Shown here: positions 37,217 through 44,696 of the stretch, in pieces
Numbering within the stretch: the first letter of the stretch is position 1
Layout of the letters: each line of letters starts with the position of its first letter
Assembly (NCBI GenBank): GCA_039804165.1
Contig: JBDRZZ010000015.1
Span: 1-45,886, forward strand
Direction of reading: 5' to 3'
DNA from: a candidate division WOR-3 bacterium
GTDB lineage: Bacteria; Hydrothermota; UBA3072
Length of the DNA: 45,886 nt
Notes under the pieces: generated by a model
Seen by the model: only the letters and a program-made list of their open reading frames with translations
Told to the model about the DNA's origin: nothing
The model's database searches: none
Translations under genes and position numbers: made by a program

Positions 37217-37621
37217 TTACCCCCTTTTCTTTCTTCCTGCCATATGAATTCTCAAAACGGAAGCATCTATAAATTCATTGAGGACATCTTCCACAAGTTT
37301 GTAAGGAGTCGCCTCATCACATTTTAGAGAAACAATTATATTTGGGTTGAGTTGCCTTTTCCTACTCATTATCTCAGAAACCCTCTCTTTAGTAAGAAGC
37401 GCATCATCAATGGCAATAAGCCCATTTTTTGCAATCCATACGTGTGTCAAATCCTTTGTAGGCATTTTCTCTGCTGCCTCTACTTGAGGAATAATAATCT
37501 TTAGCCCTGTCTCAGCTCTAAAAGTGGTCGTAACCATAAAAAATATTATTAAAAGAAAAGCTATATCAGCCATTGAAGCTGTCGGGATTCTTGCCTCGAA
37601 TCTTTCTCTAAAGAACTTCAT
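37217..37621 (-). CDS. exbD: ExbD/TolR-family motor protein (second copy)
   Basis: The 134-residue protein has one N-terminal helix, SMADIAFLLIIFFMVTT, with the proton-carrying Asp, and a periplasmic TolR-like domain. The first ~65 nt of the helix-coding region are nearly identical to the other exbD gene while the periplasmic domains differ. ExbB/ExbD type motors commonly use an ExbD dimer, so the two copies may form a heterodimer. Confidence 0.92.
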   Translation of the reverse strand: MKFFRERFEARIPTASMADIAFLLIIFFMVTTTFRAETGLKIIIPQVEAAEKMPTKDLTHVWIAKNGLIAIDDALLTKERVSEIMSRKRQLNPNIIVSLKCDEATPYKLVEDVLNEFIDASVLRIHMAGRKKRG

Positions 37622-37630
37622 AGCTCCACC

Positions 37631-38035
37631 TCATTCTTCAGAAGAAGGTGCTAAAGAATATCTTTCAGCATTCGCCAATCTAAGTTTATCAAGAGCATTC
37701 ACCATATATTGATATTGAGCAAGAGGATGTGTCTTTATAGAAAAAATTGCGTTTGGATTCTCTGAAAGAATTCTTTTTACCTCATCAACTAAGCGATCCT
37801 GAGTTATAGGTTCACCATTAAGCCTCATTTCTCCTTTTTCTTCTACATAAATTCGCTGAATATTCTCAGGCTTTACCTTGACTTCTTGCTCTTTTTCTGG
37901 AAGCATAATTTGTAAACCAACTTCATTGGCAAATACTGTTGTAACCATAAAAAATATAAGCAAAAGAAAAGCTATATCAGCCATTGAAGCTGTCGGGATT
38001 TCAGGTGTATTTGCCTTCTTCTTAAAAATTTTCAT
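37631..38035 (-). CDS. exbD: ExbD/TolR-family motor protein (first copy)
   Basis: Also 134 residues, it has the helix SMADIAFLLLIFFMVTT with the conserved Asp, then a divergent periplasmic domain ending in Ser/Glu residues. It starts directly after the stop of exbB (no gap) and is followed after 9 nt by the second exbD. The periplasmic domain of this copy has EKEQEVKVKPENIQRIYVEE, unlike its neighbour, which argues for different contacts. Confidence 0.92.
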   Translation of the reverse strand: MKIFKKKANTPEIPTASMADIAFLLLIFFMVTTVFANEVGLQIMLPEKEQEVKVKPENIQRIYVEEKGEMRLNGEPITQDRLVDEVKRILSENPNAIFSIKTHPLAQYQYMVNALDKLRLANAERYSLAPSSEE

Positions 38036-38665
38036 TTATGCCTCCAACAAGAAATCCATTAAAGAAGCAGAAGCCTCCTCCATAGAATTTGTATATGCGT
38101 TTATCTTTTGAGTAAAGAAGGCGTGAGCCATTGAAAAAGGAATAGCTAAAGATAAACCCGCTGCAGTGGTAATAAGAGCTTCTGAAATACCAGAAGCTAC
38201 AAGAGTTGCTTCTACTGTTCCAGCAAGAGCTATTGCATCAAAAGCATTAATCATTCCGGAAACAGTGCCCAAAAAACCTATCATCGGGGTAATATTTGTA
38301 AGAGCAGCAAGAATTAACATTCCTCTGTCTAGAAAAGCCAATTCTCTCGTTGCATATCTTGTGATTACTTCTTCAAGAACTTCCTTTTCTTTAGTCTTTT
38401 TAGCTAACTCTTTATATTTCTCTATTGTGGGGCCAAAAATACGTGCAGCAGGGGAAGGATTCTGTCGACAAAACTCAACCGCGGTTGACGCTCCATCTTT
38501 CTTAAAAATATCAATAAGCTCTTCTACAAGATCTTGAGGATCAACTCTAAGCCGTGCAAACGTTATCAACCTTTCAATAATATAAGCAACGCCAATAATT
38601 GCACAGAAAAGTAGTGGCCACATCGCCCATCTACCTCTTACAAAGAAATCAATAGCCGCTTGCAT
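38036..38665 (-). CDS. exbB: ExbB/TolQ-family proton channel
   Basis: The 209-residue protein has three membrane helices (about 15-35, 115-140, 160-180) and the family motif NITPMIGFLGTVSGMINAF. With ExbD it forms an inner-membrane proton-driven motor. An AAAGGAGG site precedes the ATG. The gene follows two small membrane-protein genes by 25 nt, so motor and upstream PATAN/roadblock genes appear to be one transcript. Confidence 0.95.
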   Translation of the reverse strand: MQAAIDFFVRGRWAMWPLLFCAIIGVAYIIERLITFARLRVDPQDLVEELIDIFKKDGASTAVEFCRQNPSPAARIFGPTIEKYKELAKKTKEKEVLEEVITRYATRELAFLDRGMLILAALTNITPMIGFLGTVSGMINAFDAIALAGTVEATLVASGISEALITTAAGLSLAIPFSMAHAFFTQKINAYTNSMEEASASLMDFLLEA

Positions 38666-38690
38666 ATAACCTCCTTTTTCAAGCTTTAAT

Positions 38691-39041
38691 TTATTTTGAA
38701 ATCCACCTGTAATATACCGTGATTCCTAAAAGTGTCAAGAGGGCAGAGCTAAGCGTAGAAAAAGATTCCACAGAATTGGCTCTTAACATTCCCTTAATTA
38801 AAGGGAAAAGGTCTGCCGGATCTGCAACTGTAAGAGCCCCCCCAAAATACCATATCCTATAAAAATGTATAACAGCTGATATTACCAAGAAAATAGAGCC
38901 TATCACAGGCAAAATCCATATTCCCTTTTTCTCAATTAAAGGAAGAAGCCTCTTTATAATCAAACCGTAAACAAAAAGAGAAATTGTAAAGATGAAGATG
39001 CTAAAGGCAAATAAAATCTCAAAAGGAATATCAACTCTCAT
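38691..39041 (-). CDS. Unknown small membrane protein, three helices
   Basis: I do not recognise this 116-residue protein. Three hydrophobic helices are visible (about 6-29, 41-63, 97-113) with a short loop PADLFPLIKGMLRANSVES between the last two. No catalytic motif is evident. Its ATG overlaps the stop of the preceding membrane-protein gene (ATGA), which suggests the two are made together and may form a complex. The overall size and helix order resemble its neighbour, so they may be distant paralogs. Confidence 0.75.
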   Translation of the reverse strand: MRVDIPFEILFAFSIFIFTISLFVYGLIIKRLLPLIEKKGIWILPVIGSIFLVISAVIHFYRIWYFGGALTVADPADLFPLIKGMLRANSVESFSTLSSALLTLLGITVYYRWISK

Positions 39042-39409
39042 CTAAAACCTCCCCTTTTTGGGCTAATAACCCTTCTAAAACGAAAAGCTCCAAGCAAAGA
39101 CAAAATCCCAGAAAAACAAAAAAGTAAATACGCAATTCTCCCAAAATTAATAGGCATCTTCAAATTACCCTGTAAAACCGAAATTAGTTGTAACACAGCA
39201 TAAATCAAAATACCAGAAGGAGCAATGATAATAAATTGCCATTCTGTTTTTTTCCTTAAAACAATCTCATATCTTTTGGCAATTATTCCAAAAAGAACAA
39301 AAGTAATCCATAGAAAAAGAGCAGCAATAATCATTATCCAACTACTAATTGAAGCAATTCTTGTAATCTCTTCTGGTAAAGAAGAAAAATTTAACAAAAA
39401 AAGATTCAT
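39038..39409 (-). CDS. Unknown small membrane protein, three helices
   Basis: A 123-residue protein of unknown function with three helices (about 20-44, 58-80, 90-110) and a basic C-terminus (RRVISPKRGGFR). It overlaps both neighbours by 4 nt (ATGA). It lies between the roadblock-like genes and exbB, so a membrane adaptor linking the cytosolic module to the motor is a reasonable but untested idea. Confidence 0.75.
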   Translation of the reverse strand: MNLFLLNFSSLPEEITRIASISSWIMIIAALFLWITFVLFGIIAKRYEIVLRKKTEWQFIIIAPSGILIYAVLQLISVLQGNLKMPINFGRIAYLLFCFSGILSLLGAFRFRRVISPKRGGFR

Positions 39410-40080
39410 TCTACCTCCTCTATTTTTTTCAAAATTTCACCCTTCATTTTTTTCGCTTTAGATGGACCTATTATTAAAGAAGCCGCATCTCTAAGTGCCT
39501 GAGCAATACCTAAAACCTCATCTCTTGTTGGTTTATTCCTATCTATTCCGCTATCTTCAATCACATTAGAAACAATGTCTAAAGAAAAATCCCCAAGGTA
39601 ATTTCTTGCTATCTCTTCTATATATTCTATCACTTTTGGGCTAAAAACTTCTTTCTTAACAATAACTTCTTCTAACTTTTTAGGTTCCAGAACTGGCTTT
39701 ACTATCTCTTCCTCCTCCTTTATCTCTTCAATTTTGACTTTTTCTCTCTTTATCTCAACCTTTGGTTCTCTTGCTTCCGCCTCTCCTATAGACTGATAAA
39801 TATATTTCATAATACTATCAATATTTTTATCTCTCTCTCCAACAATCCCTATGAAATTATTTTTGAAATATATTATAACTACTTTCTTCTCTTTACCTTT
39901 AACAATTAACTGCCTAAAAGGCAACCCCCCAATGGCATCAAAAGTTTGAGTTAAAACAAGATTAATTCTATCTATAACCTCTTTTCCATCTTTAAGATTC
40001 CCTACAAATTCTTTAGGTTCATTTAAACTAAAGACAGCTTCTAAATTAAAATTATCTTTCAATTCCTTCAAATTTATCAT
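39406..40080 (-). CDS. Roadblock-like protein with acidic/basic linker
   Basis: The 224-residue protein starts with a domain (1-95) whose strand pattern RQLIVKGKEKKVVIIYFKNNFIGIVGE resembles the roadblock/LC7 fold of its neighbour. A highly charged Lys/Glu linker (about 103-140) follows, then a helical C-terminal domain (about 145-224) with IGPSKAKKMKGEILKKIEE. This last motif resembles the ends of the two upstream proteins in the operon. No nucleotide-binding motif is present. Overlaps of 4 nt on both sides indicate coupled translation. Confidence 0.65.
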   Translation of the reverse strand: MINLKELKDNFNLEAVFSLNEPKEFVGNLKDGKEVIDRINLVLTQTFDAIGGLPFRQLIVKGKEKKVVIIYFKNNFIGIVGERDKNIDSIMKYIYQSIGEAEAREPKVEIKREKVKIEEIKEEEEIVKPVLEPKKLEEVIVKKEVFSPKVIEYIEEIARNYLGDFSLDIVSNVIEDSGIDRNKPTRDEVLGIAQALRDAASLIIGPSKAKKMKGEILKKIEEVE

Positions 40081-40751
40081 TCTTTCGCCTTTTTGCTAAT
40101 TTCCATTATAACCTTCTGCACAATCATTTTTGTCTGATCTTTACCAAAACTACTTAAAGCTTTTTTAACAATATAATCAAGCAACAATTTCATAAACTTA
40201 TTTATATCTTCTCTACTAAGACCATCCGCACGAACAACCTTCAGTTCCATTCCTTCCAACTTAATAGAATCCTTCAATTTTCCCTCTTTAGAAAGAGCCT
40301 CTAATCCACTTTCTATATATTCTCTCCACATCTTTGGATCAGATTCTTTAACAAATTCTTTAATTAGCATATTTAATTGCCTTGCCCTTTCCACAAAAAC
40401 TCTTTCAATATCCGAAACAGCTTCTTTTTTCAGAGACACTAACTTCTGGGAAACCTTATCCTCTATATTTTCATCCTTAACATCCTCTTCCAATATAATT
40501 CCTAAATAATTCCCATTAAAAGGCAAAATCACAATATTTTCTCTTCCTATCCCTTTAATTGAATCTATCCCTCCTGTTTCACAAGTCTCAGCTATAATTT
40601 CAGCTGCAGAACCTATAAAAGCGACTAAATCGTCTATATTCCCTGGTGTTATCCCTCCTGTCTTTAAAATCGAACCATCTTCTGAAGAAACCAAAGCAAA
40701 TCCTTTTACTTCTCTAAGTTCCATCAATTCATCCAATAAATCAGGATTCAT
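40077..40751 (-). CDS. Roadblock/LC7-domain protein
   Basis: The 224-residue protein begins with a roadblock/LC7-type domain (about 1-92): LMELREVKGFALVSSEDGSILKTGG is its diagnostic beta-hairpin, and IVILPFNGNYLGIILEED its last strand pair. Such domains in bacteria (MglB-like) dimerise and often regulate small Ras-like GTPases, though no such GTPase lies nearby. A helical C-terminal region ends in ALSSFGKDQTKMIVQKVIMEI. It overlaps the PATAN gene by 11 nt and the next gene by 4 nt. Confidence 0.78.
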   Translation of the reverse strand: MNPDLLDELMELREVKGFALVSSEDGSILKTGGITPGNIDDLVAFIGSAAEIIAETCETGGIDSIKGIGRENIVILPFNGNYLGIILEEDVKDENIEDKVSQKLVSLKKEAVSDIERVFVERARQLNMLIKEFVKESDPKMWREYIESGLEALSKEGKLKDSIKLEGMELKVVRADGLSREDINKFMKLLLDYIVKKALSSFGKDQTKMIVQKVIMEISKKAKE

Positions 40752-41571
40752 TCTCTATCTCTTTCATCCTTTTCTTTACAAGTAATTTGCCAAGTGTCTC
40801 AGTGGCTTTCTTTTCTAAAGAAGTTAGAACATCAGAAAAAAATTTCTTCGTCTTTTCAAGATCTAATGAGAATTTCTTTTCATTAACCTGCATACTCTTT
40901 ACATCTAAGGAAACACAATCTTCTATACCATACTGCTTAATTAATTCTCTAACTGCTCCAACCCAAGGCCCTTCTCCAAAAGTCTTCAAAAATAAATTAG
41001 TCTTCTTTATCCCCTCCTCTAAAACTCTTTTCCTTTCTTCTGGATCATATAATAGAGACTCCTTAAACAACCAGGATAAAGCTTTCAAGGTATCAAGTTC
41101 AGATAGAGGACTCATTTTAATAATCTCAGAAAGTTTCCTTTTCCCGTCAACTAAAATCAAAACTTTCCATTCATCTTTCTTTAAAGCAATCTTGTCTCCC
41201 TCTGGAACCTTCGAAGACTTTTCAGGAATTATTGAAAGAGGAGGTAAATCTTTTTTAAACTCTTCTATCTGCGCTTCTCTTGTTTCAATTTGATCTATCA
41301 AATCCGAAAGAGGTTGAAAAATAGTATTTACAGACGGCTTTTCATCAGGCTGAAATACAAATTTCCCTTCTTTTTTTAAACCAAGAGAAAAAAAAGCTTC
41401 TATTCCTTCTTTATTATCCATTTCTGCGTGTAAAACTTTACCATCCGAGATATAAATATTGCCTTCCCCTTTAATAATCAATCTTCCAGATTTCTTAAAT
41501 CTCGAGAAGAGATATAAAATCTCTTTCATTGAGAAATAAGATAAATCTCCTTCTATAGCTATATCCTTCAT
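40741..41571 (-). CDS. DUF4388 (PATAN) domain protein
   Basis: The 276-residue protein opens with a PATAN/DUF4388 domain (1-100): IEGDLSYFSMKEILYLFSR, SGRLIIKGEGNIYISDGKVLHAE split over about 28-50, then GKFVFQPDEKPS. A winged-helix-like region (about 131-190, WKVLILVDGKRKLSEII) and a helical tail ending LGKLLVKKRMKEIE follow. DUF4388 domains are common in regulatory proteins linked to roadblock/GTPase polarity systems and two-component signalling. It is the first gene of the operon and probably leaderless. Function is not established. Confidence 0.8.
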   Translation of the reverse strand: MKDIAIEGDLSYFSMKEILYLFSRFKKSGRLIIKGEGNIYISDGKVLHAEMDNKEGIEAFFSLGLKKEGKFVFQPDEKPSVNTIFQPLSDLIDQIETREAQIEEFKKDLPPLSIIPEKSSKVPEGDKIALKKDEWKVLILVDGKRKLSEIIKMSPLSELDTLKALSWLFKESLLYDPEERKRVLEEGIKKTNLFLKTFGEGPWVGAVRELIKQYGIEDCVSLDVKSMQVNEKKFSLDLEKTKKFFSDVLTSLEKKATETLGKLLVKKRMKEIENES

Positions 41572-41577
41572 ATTAGA

Positions 41578-41605
41578 ATATTACTTAAAATAAAAAGATT
41601 GTCAA
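41578..41605 (-). promoter_or_regulatory. Promoter of the PATAN operon, leaderless type
   Basis: Minus-strand TTGACA (41600-41605), 16-nt spacer, TAATAT (41578-41583) and then 6 nt to the ATG at 41571. No ribosome site fits between them, so the mRNA should begin at or next to the start codon. Confidence 0.7.
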
Positions 41606-41609
41606 GAGT

Positions 41610-42833
41610 TTAGAGCACTATCGTTTCCTTTATAAGTCTCTTATTCCTAATTCTTTGAATGTTTAAAGAATTAACCTCTGGGATGGTTTTCGCCTCTCCT
41701 TCTATTATTATTTCGGCAATTGAAAGACCCGCAGCTGGAGCTTCCATAGCTCCATGTCCACTAAAACCTGTGCATATAAAAAGATTCTCATAATCTGGAT
41801 GTCTCCCAATCAATGCATTATGGTCTTCTATATTAAAAGAATACAGCCCTCCCCACATATTTTTTATTCTACAATACTCGGCTCCAGGGAACCTAACCTG
41901 GAGATAGAGGTTTATGAGTTTCTCATAATAAGCCTTACTTGGAGTCTTATCGAAACCTGGAGGTTGTTTTTCATCCGCTCTACCTGTAATAAGGTTTTCC
42001 CCTTCTGGTCTAAAATAAACTCCATTATCTATTATTGTTAGAGGAACATTACTATAATCCCTTCCGTTTTTTGGCGGAGAAATAACATATAAAACTCTCT
42101 TTAAAGGAACAACAGGAATTGATAGTTCACCAGGAACTTCTGAGTCATCTAAGATCTTTCTTGACCAAGCTCCAGCTGCAAGAAGAACAGCTCCAGAATT
42201 TATTTTCTCTCCACTATTTATAATCACTCCTTTAGCTTTTCCTTTATCAAAAACAATTTTTTTAACTTCTGTATTTAACCTTATTTCTACAAGCTCAGGA
42301 TATTTTCTTCTCGCTAATTCAAAATAAGCTTGAGCCGGAGCTGTTGCATTAAATATCGCACAATCCTTCCCAAAAAGACCACCAACAATAGGATAAACAG
42401 AAATCGTATTTAGGATATCTTTAGAAAGATGTTCTACCCCTGGCCTAAATTCAGGAACAATTTCTCTAATTTCAGAAGGAGAAAGAAGTTCAACATTCAC
42501 TCCTAATCTATCCCAATTGGGTTTAAAATTTACAACGCTCTGCCAATTTTCTTCATAATAAGTAAAAAGGTAACCATTTTGTCTAAAACCAATTGAAATC
42601 CCAAAATTTTTCTTAAAATTCTTGAAATGCTCTATAGAATATGAACACATCTTTATATTTACCTCTGTCGTCCATATATTTCTCATTCCGCCAGCGCAAA
42701 GAGAGGTTGATTCTTGAGCAAGAGCATTAAGTCTCTCAAGAACTAAAATCTTCCCCTTAAATCCTCTTTCAAGAAGATGAAATAGGGAAGAGCCTCCAAT
42801 AATACCACCACCAATAATAATTATATCATACAT
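41610..42833 (-). CDS. FAD-dependent oxidoreductase (amino-acid/sarcosine oxidase family)
   Basis: The 407-residue protein begins with a Rossmann FAD loop IIIGGGIIGGSSLFHL (GxGxxG at 8-13) and continues with LERLNALAQESTSLCAGGMR, the DAO-family segment around the flavin. The late GLYSFNIEDHNALIGRHPDYENLFICTGFSGHG motif (near 350-380) is typical of sarcosine oxidase beta/FOXRED-like enzymes. The substrate is probably a secondary amino acid such as sarcosine or proline. Divergence from formate-THF ligase suggests a one-carbon role, because sarcosine-type oxidation releases methylene-THF. It has an AGGAGG site and its own promoter. Confidence 0.85.
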   Translation of the reverse strand: MYDIIIIGGGIIGGSSLFHLLERGFKGKILVLERLNALAQESTSLCAGGMRNIWTTEVNIKMCSYSIEHFKNFKKNFGISIGFRQNGYLFTYYEENWQSVVNFKPNWDRLGVNVELLSPSEIREIVPEFRPGVEHLSKDILNTISVYPIVGGLFGKDCAIFNATAPAQAYFELARRKYPELVEIRLNTEVKKIVFDKGKAKGVIINSGEKINSGAVLLAAGAWSRKILDDSEVPGELSIPVVPLKRVLYVISPPKNGRDYSNVPLTIIDNGVYFRPEGENLITGRADEKQPPGFDKTPSKAYYEKLINLYLQVRFPGAEYCRIKNMWGGLYSFNIEDHNALIGRHPDYENLFICTGFSGHGAMEAPAAGLSIAEIIIEGEAKTIPEVNSLNIQRIRNKRLIKETIVL

Positions 42834-42855
42834 AATTTTTCCTCCTTTAATAGAC

Positions 42856-42883
42856 TTGCATAATATTCAATTATGCTTAATAT
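42856..42883 (+). promoter_or_regulatory. Candidate promoter of fhs
   Basis: TTGCAT (42856-42861), 16-nt spacer and TAATAT (42878-42883), upstream of an AAAGGAG site and the fhs ATG at 42952. The palindrome at 42858-42876 covers the -35 and most of the spacer. An alternative TTGATT...TAAGAT pair (18 nt) lies at about 42894-42923. Confidence 0.4.
42858..42876. promoter_or_regulatory. Palindromic operator candidate, GCATAAT-N5-ATTATGC
   Basis: Seven-base inverted arms around ATTCA lie in the divergent spacer between the FAD oxidoreductase gene and fhs, inside the candidate fhs promoter. The arms are perfect. A regulator binding here could affect both directions. It is short and AT-rich, so chance is possible. 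Confidence 0.4.
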
Positions 42884-42901
42884 AAGGAAGTTTTTGATTT
42901 T

Positions 42902-42929
42902 AAAATAAAGAAGATTTTAAGATAGTCAA
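42902..42929 (-). promoter_or_regulatory. Promoter of the FAD oxidoreductase gene
   Basis: Minus-strand TTGACT (42924-42929), 16-nt spacer and TATTTT (42902-42907), giving a leader of about 62 nt with an AGGAGG site. It overlaps, head to head, the leader of fhs. Confidence 0.55.
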
Positions 42930-42951
42930 GGGTATACAAAAGGAGTTATTT

Positions 42952-44619
42952 ATGGATAATAGTTTAAAAATAGCTAAGTCTATAAAATTAAAAGAGATAA
43001 CTGAAATTGCTAAGAAATTAGGTTTAACTGAGGAAGAGATTGAATTATATGGAAAATACAAAGCTAAGATTAAAACAGAAGTAATAAAAAAATTAGAAGG
43101 AAAAGAAGAAGGAAATTTAATCTTAGTTTCCACAATGACTCCCACACCTCAAGGAGAAGGAAAAACAACAATTTCAATAGGTCTTTCTCTTGGATTAAAC
43201 AAGTTAGGTAAATCTTCCATTGTAACTTTAAGAGAGCCATCTCTTGGACCTTTATTTGGTAAAAAAGGTGGAGCAACTGGAGGAGGTTACGCTCAGGTTC
43301 TTCCTATGGAGGAAATAAACATGCATTTTACAGGAGATTTACACGCTGTAGGAAGTGCTCACAATCTCATCGCTGCAGTTTTAGATAATCACATTTATTA
43401 CAGAAAAGAACCAAGGCTTGACCCAAGAACAACACAATGGTGTAGAGTAATTGATATGAATGATAGAGCTTTAAGAAGTATTATAATAGGTCTTGGCGGA
43501 AAAACTCATGGTGTTCCAAGAGAGTCTTTCTTCCAAATAACTGCTTCTTCTGAAATAATGGCTATTCTTTGCCTTGCGGAAAATTACTCAGAATTAAAAG
43601 AAATGGTTTCCAACATCTTATTAGGATTTACCTATGAAGAGGAACCTGTTTATTTAAAACACCTAAAAATTGAAGGTGCTGTGACCGCCCTACTTAAAGA
43701 TGCTCTAAAACCTAATTTAGTTCAAACAACAGAAGGAACCCCAGCTTTCATCCATGGGGGGCCTTTTGCAAATATTGCTCAAGGGACCTGCTCGGTCTTA
43801 TCAATGAAATTAGCTCTTAAACTTTCCGAATTTGTAGTAACTGAAACAGGTTTTGGTTTTGACCTTGGAGCAGAAAAATTCTTCGATATTGTTGCAAGAA
43901 AATCAGGGCTATCTCCTAAGGTAGTAGTTCTTGTAGCAACAACAAGAGCTCTAAAAACTCATGGAGGGAAAGACTTAAGAGAAATTAATAAACCCGATCC
44001 CAAAGCAGTGGAAAATGGCTTGCCGAACTTAGAGAAACACTTAGAAAACATAAAGAAATTTAACGTCCCTGCAATAGTAGCAATAAATAAATTCATAGGA
44101 GATACCCAGGAAGAGATTGAAGTCATAAAAAATTTTGTTTCTTCAAAGGGAATAGAGATTTCCACTGTTGAAGCTTATGAAAAAGGCGGAGAAGGTGCTT
44201 TGGAGCTAAGTGAGAAAGTCATTCATATGATTTCGCCCAACACAAAATTTACACCCCTATATCCTCTTGAGGCGTCAATAAAAAGAAAAATAGAAATTGT
44301 ATCTAGAGAAATATATGGGGCTCAGGCTGTAGAGTTTACAAAAGAAGGAGAATCAGATCTCAATCTTGTTAAAAAATTAGGTTTAGAAAATCTTCCAATT
44401 TGTATTGCAAAAACTCACAGTTCCCTTTCTGATAATCCCAAACTTTTATGTAGACCCGAAGATTTTATTGTCACAGTAAGAAAAATTCAGATAGCTAGGG
44501 GGGCAGGTTTCTTAATTCCGATAACAGGTGATATTCTCCTTATGCCTGGACTACCTCAATATCCTGGTGCAGAAAAAATTGATATAGATGAAGAAGGAAA
44601 CATCATAGGATTATCTTAA
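42952..44619 (+). CDS. fhs: Formate-tetrahydrofolate ligase
   Basis: The enzyme makes 10-formyl-THF from formate, THF and ATP. The 555-residue protein has the family nucleotide loop TMTPTPQGEGKTT (about 61-73), then LREPSLGPLFGKKGGATGGGYAQ, NMHFTGDLHA and EGTPAFIHGGPFANIAQG-type motifs, and the C-terminal AKTHSSLSDNP and the final MPGLPQYPGAEKIDID. All are diagnostic, and the length is normal. This gives a formate entry into the folate pool and fits with folE/folP elsewhere in the window. It has an AAAGGAG site and ends before a strong terminator. Confidence 0.98.
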   Translation: MDNSLKIAKSIKLKEITEIAKKLGLTEEEIELYGKYKAKIKTEVIKKLEGKEEGNLILVSTMTPTPQGEGKTTISIGLSLGLNKLGKSSIVTLREPSLGPLFGKKGGATGGGYAQVLPMEEINMHFTGDLHAVGSAHNLIAAVLDNHIYYRKEPRLDPRTTQWCRVIDMNDRALRSIIIGLGGKTHGVPRESFFQITASSEIMAILCLAENYSELKEMVSNILLGFTYEEEPVYLKHLKIEGAVTALLKDALKPNLVQTTEGTPAFIHGGPFANIAQGTCSVLSMKLALKLSEFVVTETGFGFDLGAEKFFDIVARKSGLSPKVVVLVATTRALKTHGGKDLREINKPDPKAVENGLPNLEKHLENIKKFNVPAIVAINKFIGDTQEEIEVIKNFVSSKGIEISTVEAYEKGGEGALELSEKVIHMISPNTKFTPLYPLEASIKRKIEIVSREIYGAQAVEFTKEGESDLNLVKKLGLENLPICIAKTHSSLSDNPKLLCRPEDFIVTVRKIQIARGAGFLIPITGDILLMPGLPQYPGAEKIDIDEEGNIIGLS

Positions 44620-44643
44620 TCCTTTTTCAAAACTTTTTATAAT

Positions 44644-44677
44644 AAAAACTGCAGTTATTTGAATAACTGCAGTTTTT
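44644..44677. terminator. Bidirectional intrinsic terminator between fhs and the DUF2914 gene
   Basis: A perfect 16-bp inverted repeat (44644-44659 with 44662-44677) around a 2-nt centre. The arms begin with A5 and end with T5, so on either strand the hairpin is followed by a U-tract. It lies between the convergent stops at 44619 and 44697. Confidence 0.92.
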
Positions 44678-44696
44678 ATAAAACAAATCTTATTTC

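Noticed and set aside
40787-41293. A 168-codon plus-strand frame opposite the PATAN gene.
   Set aside because: It is rich in Ser/Phe, as expected for the antisense of Lys/Glu/Leu-rich coding, and has no ribosome site; the minus-strand gene has promoter and domain support.
42884-42951. A tetrahydrofolate riboswitch in front of fhs.
   Set aside because: The leader after the candidate promoter is only about 60 nt and shows no paired elements of the known THF classes by eye.
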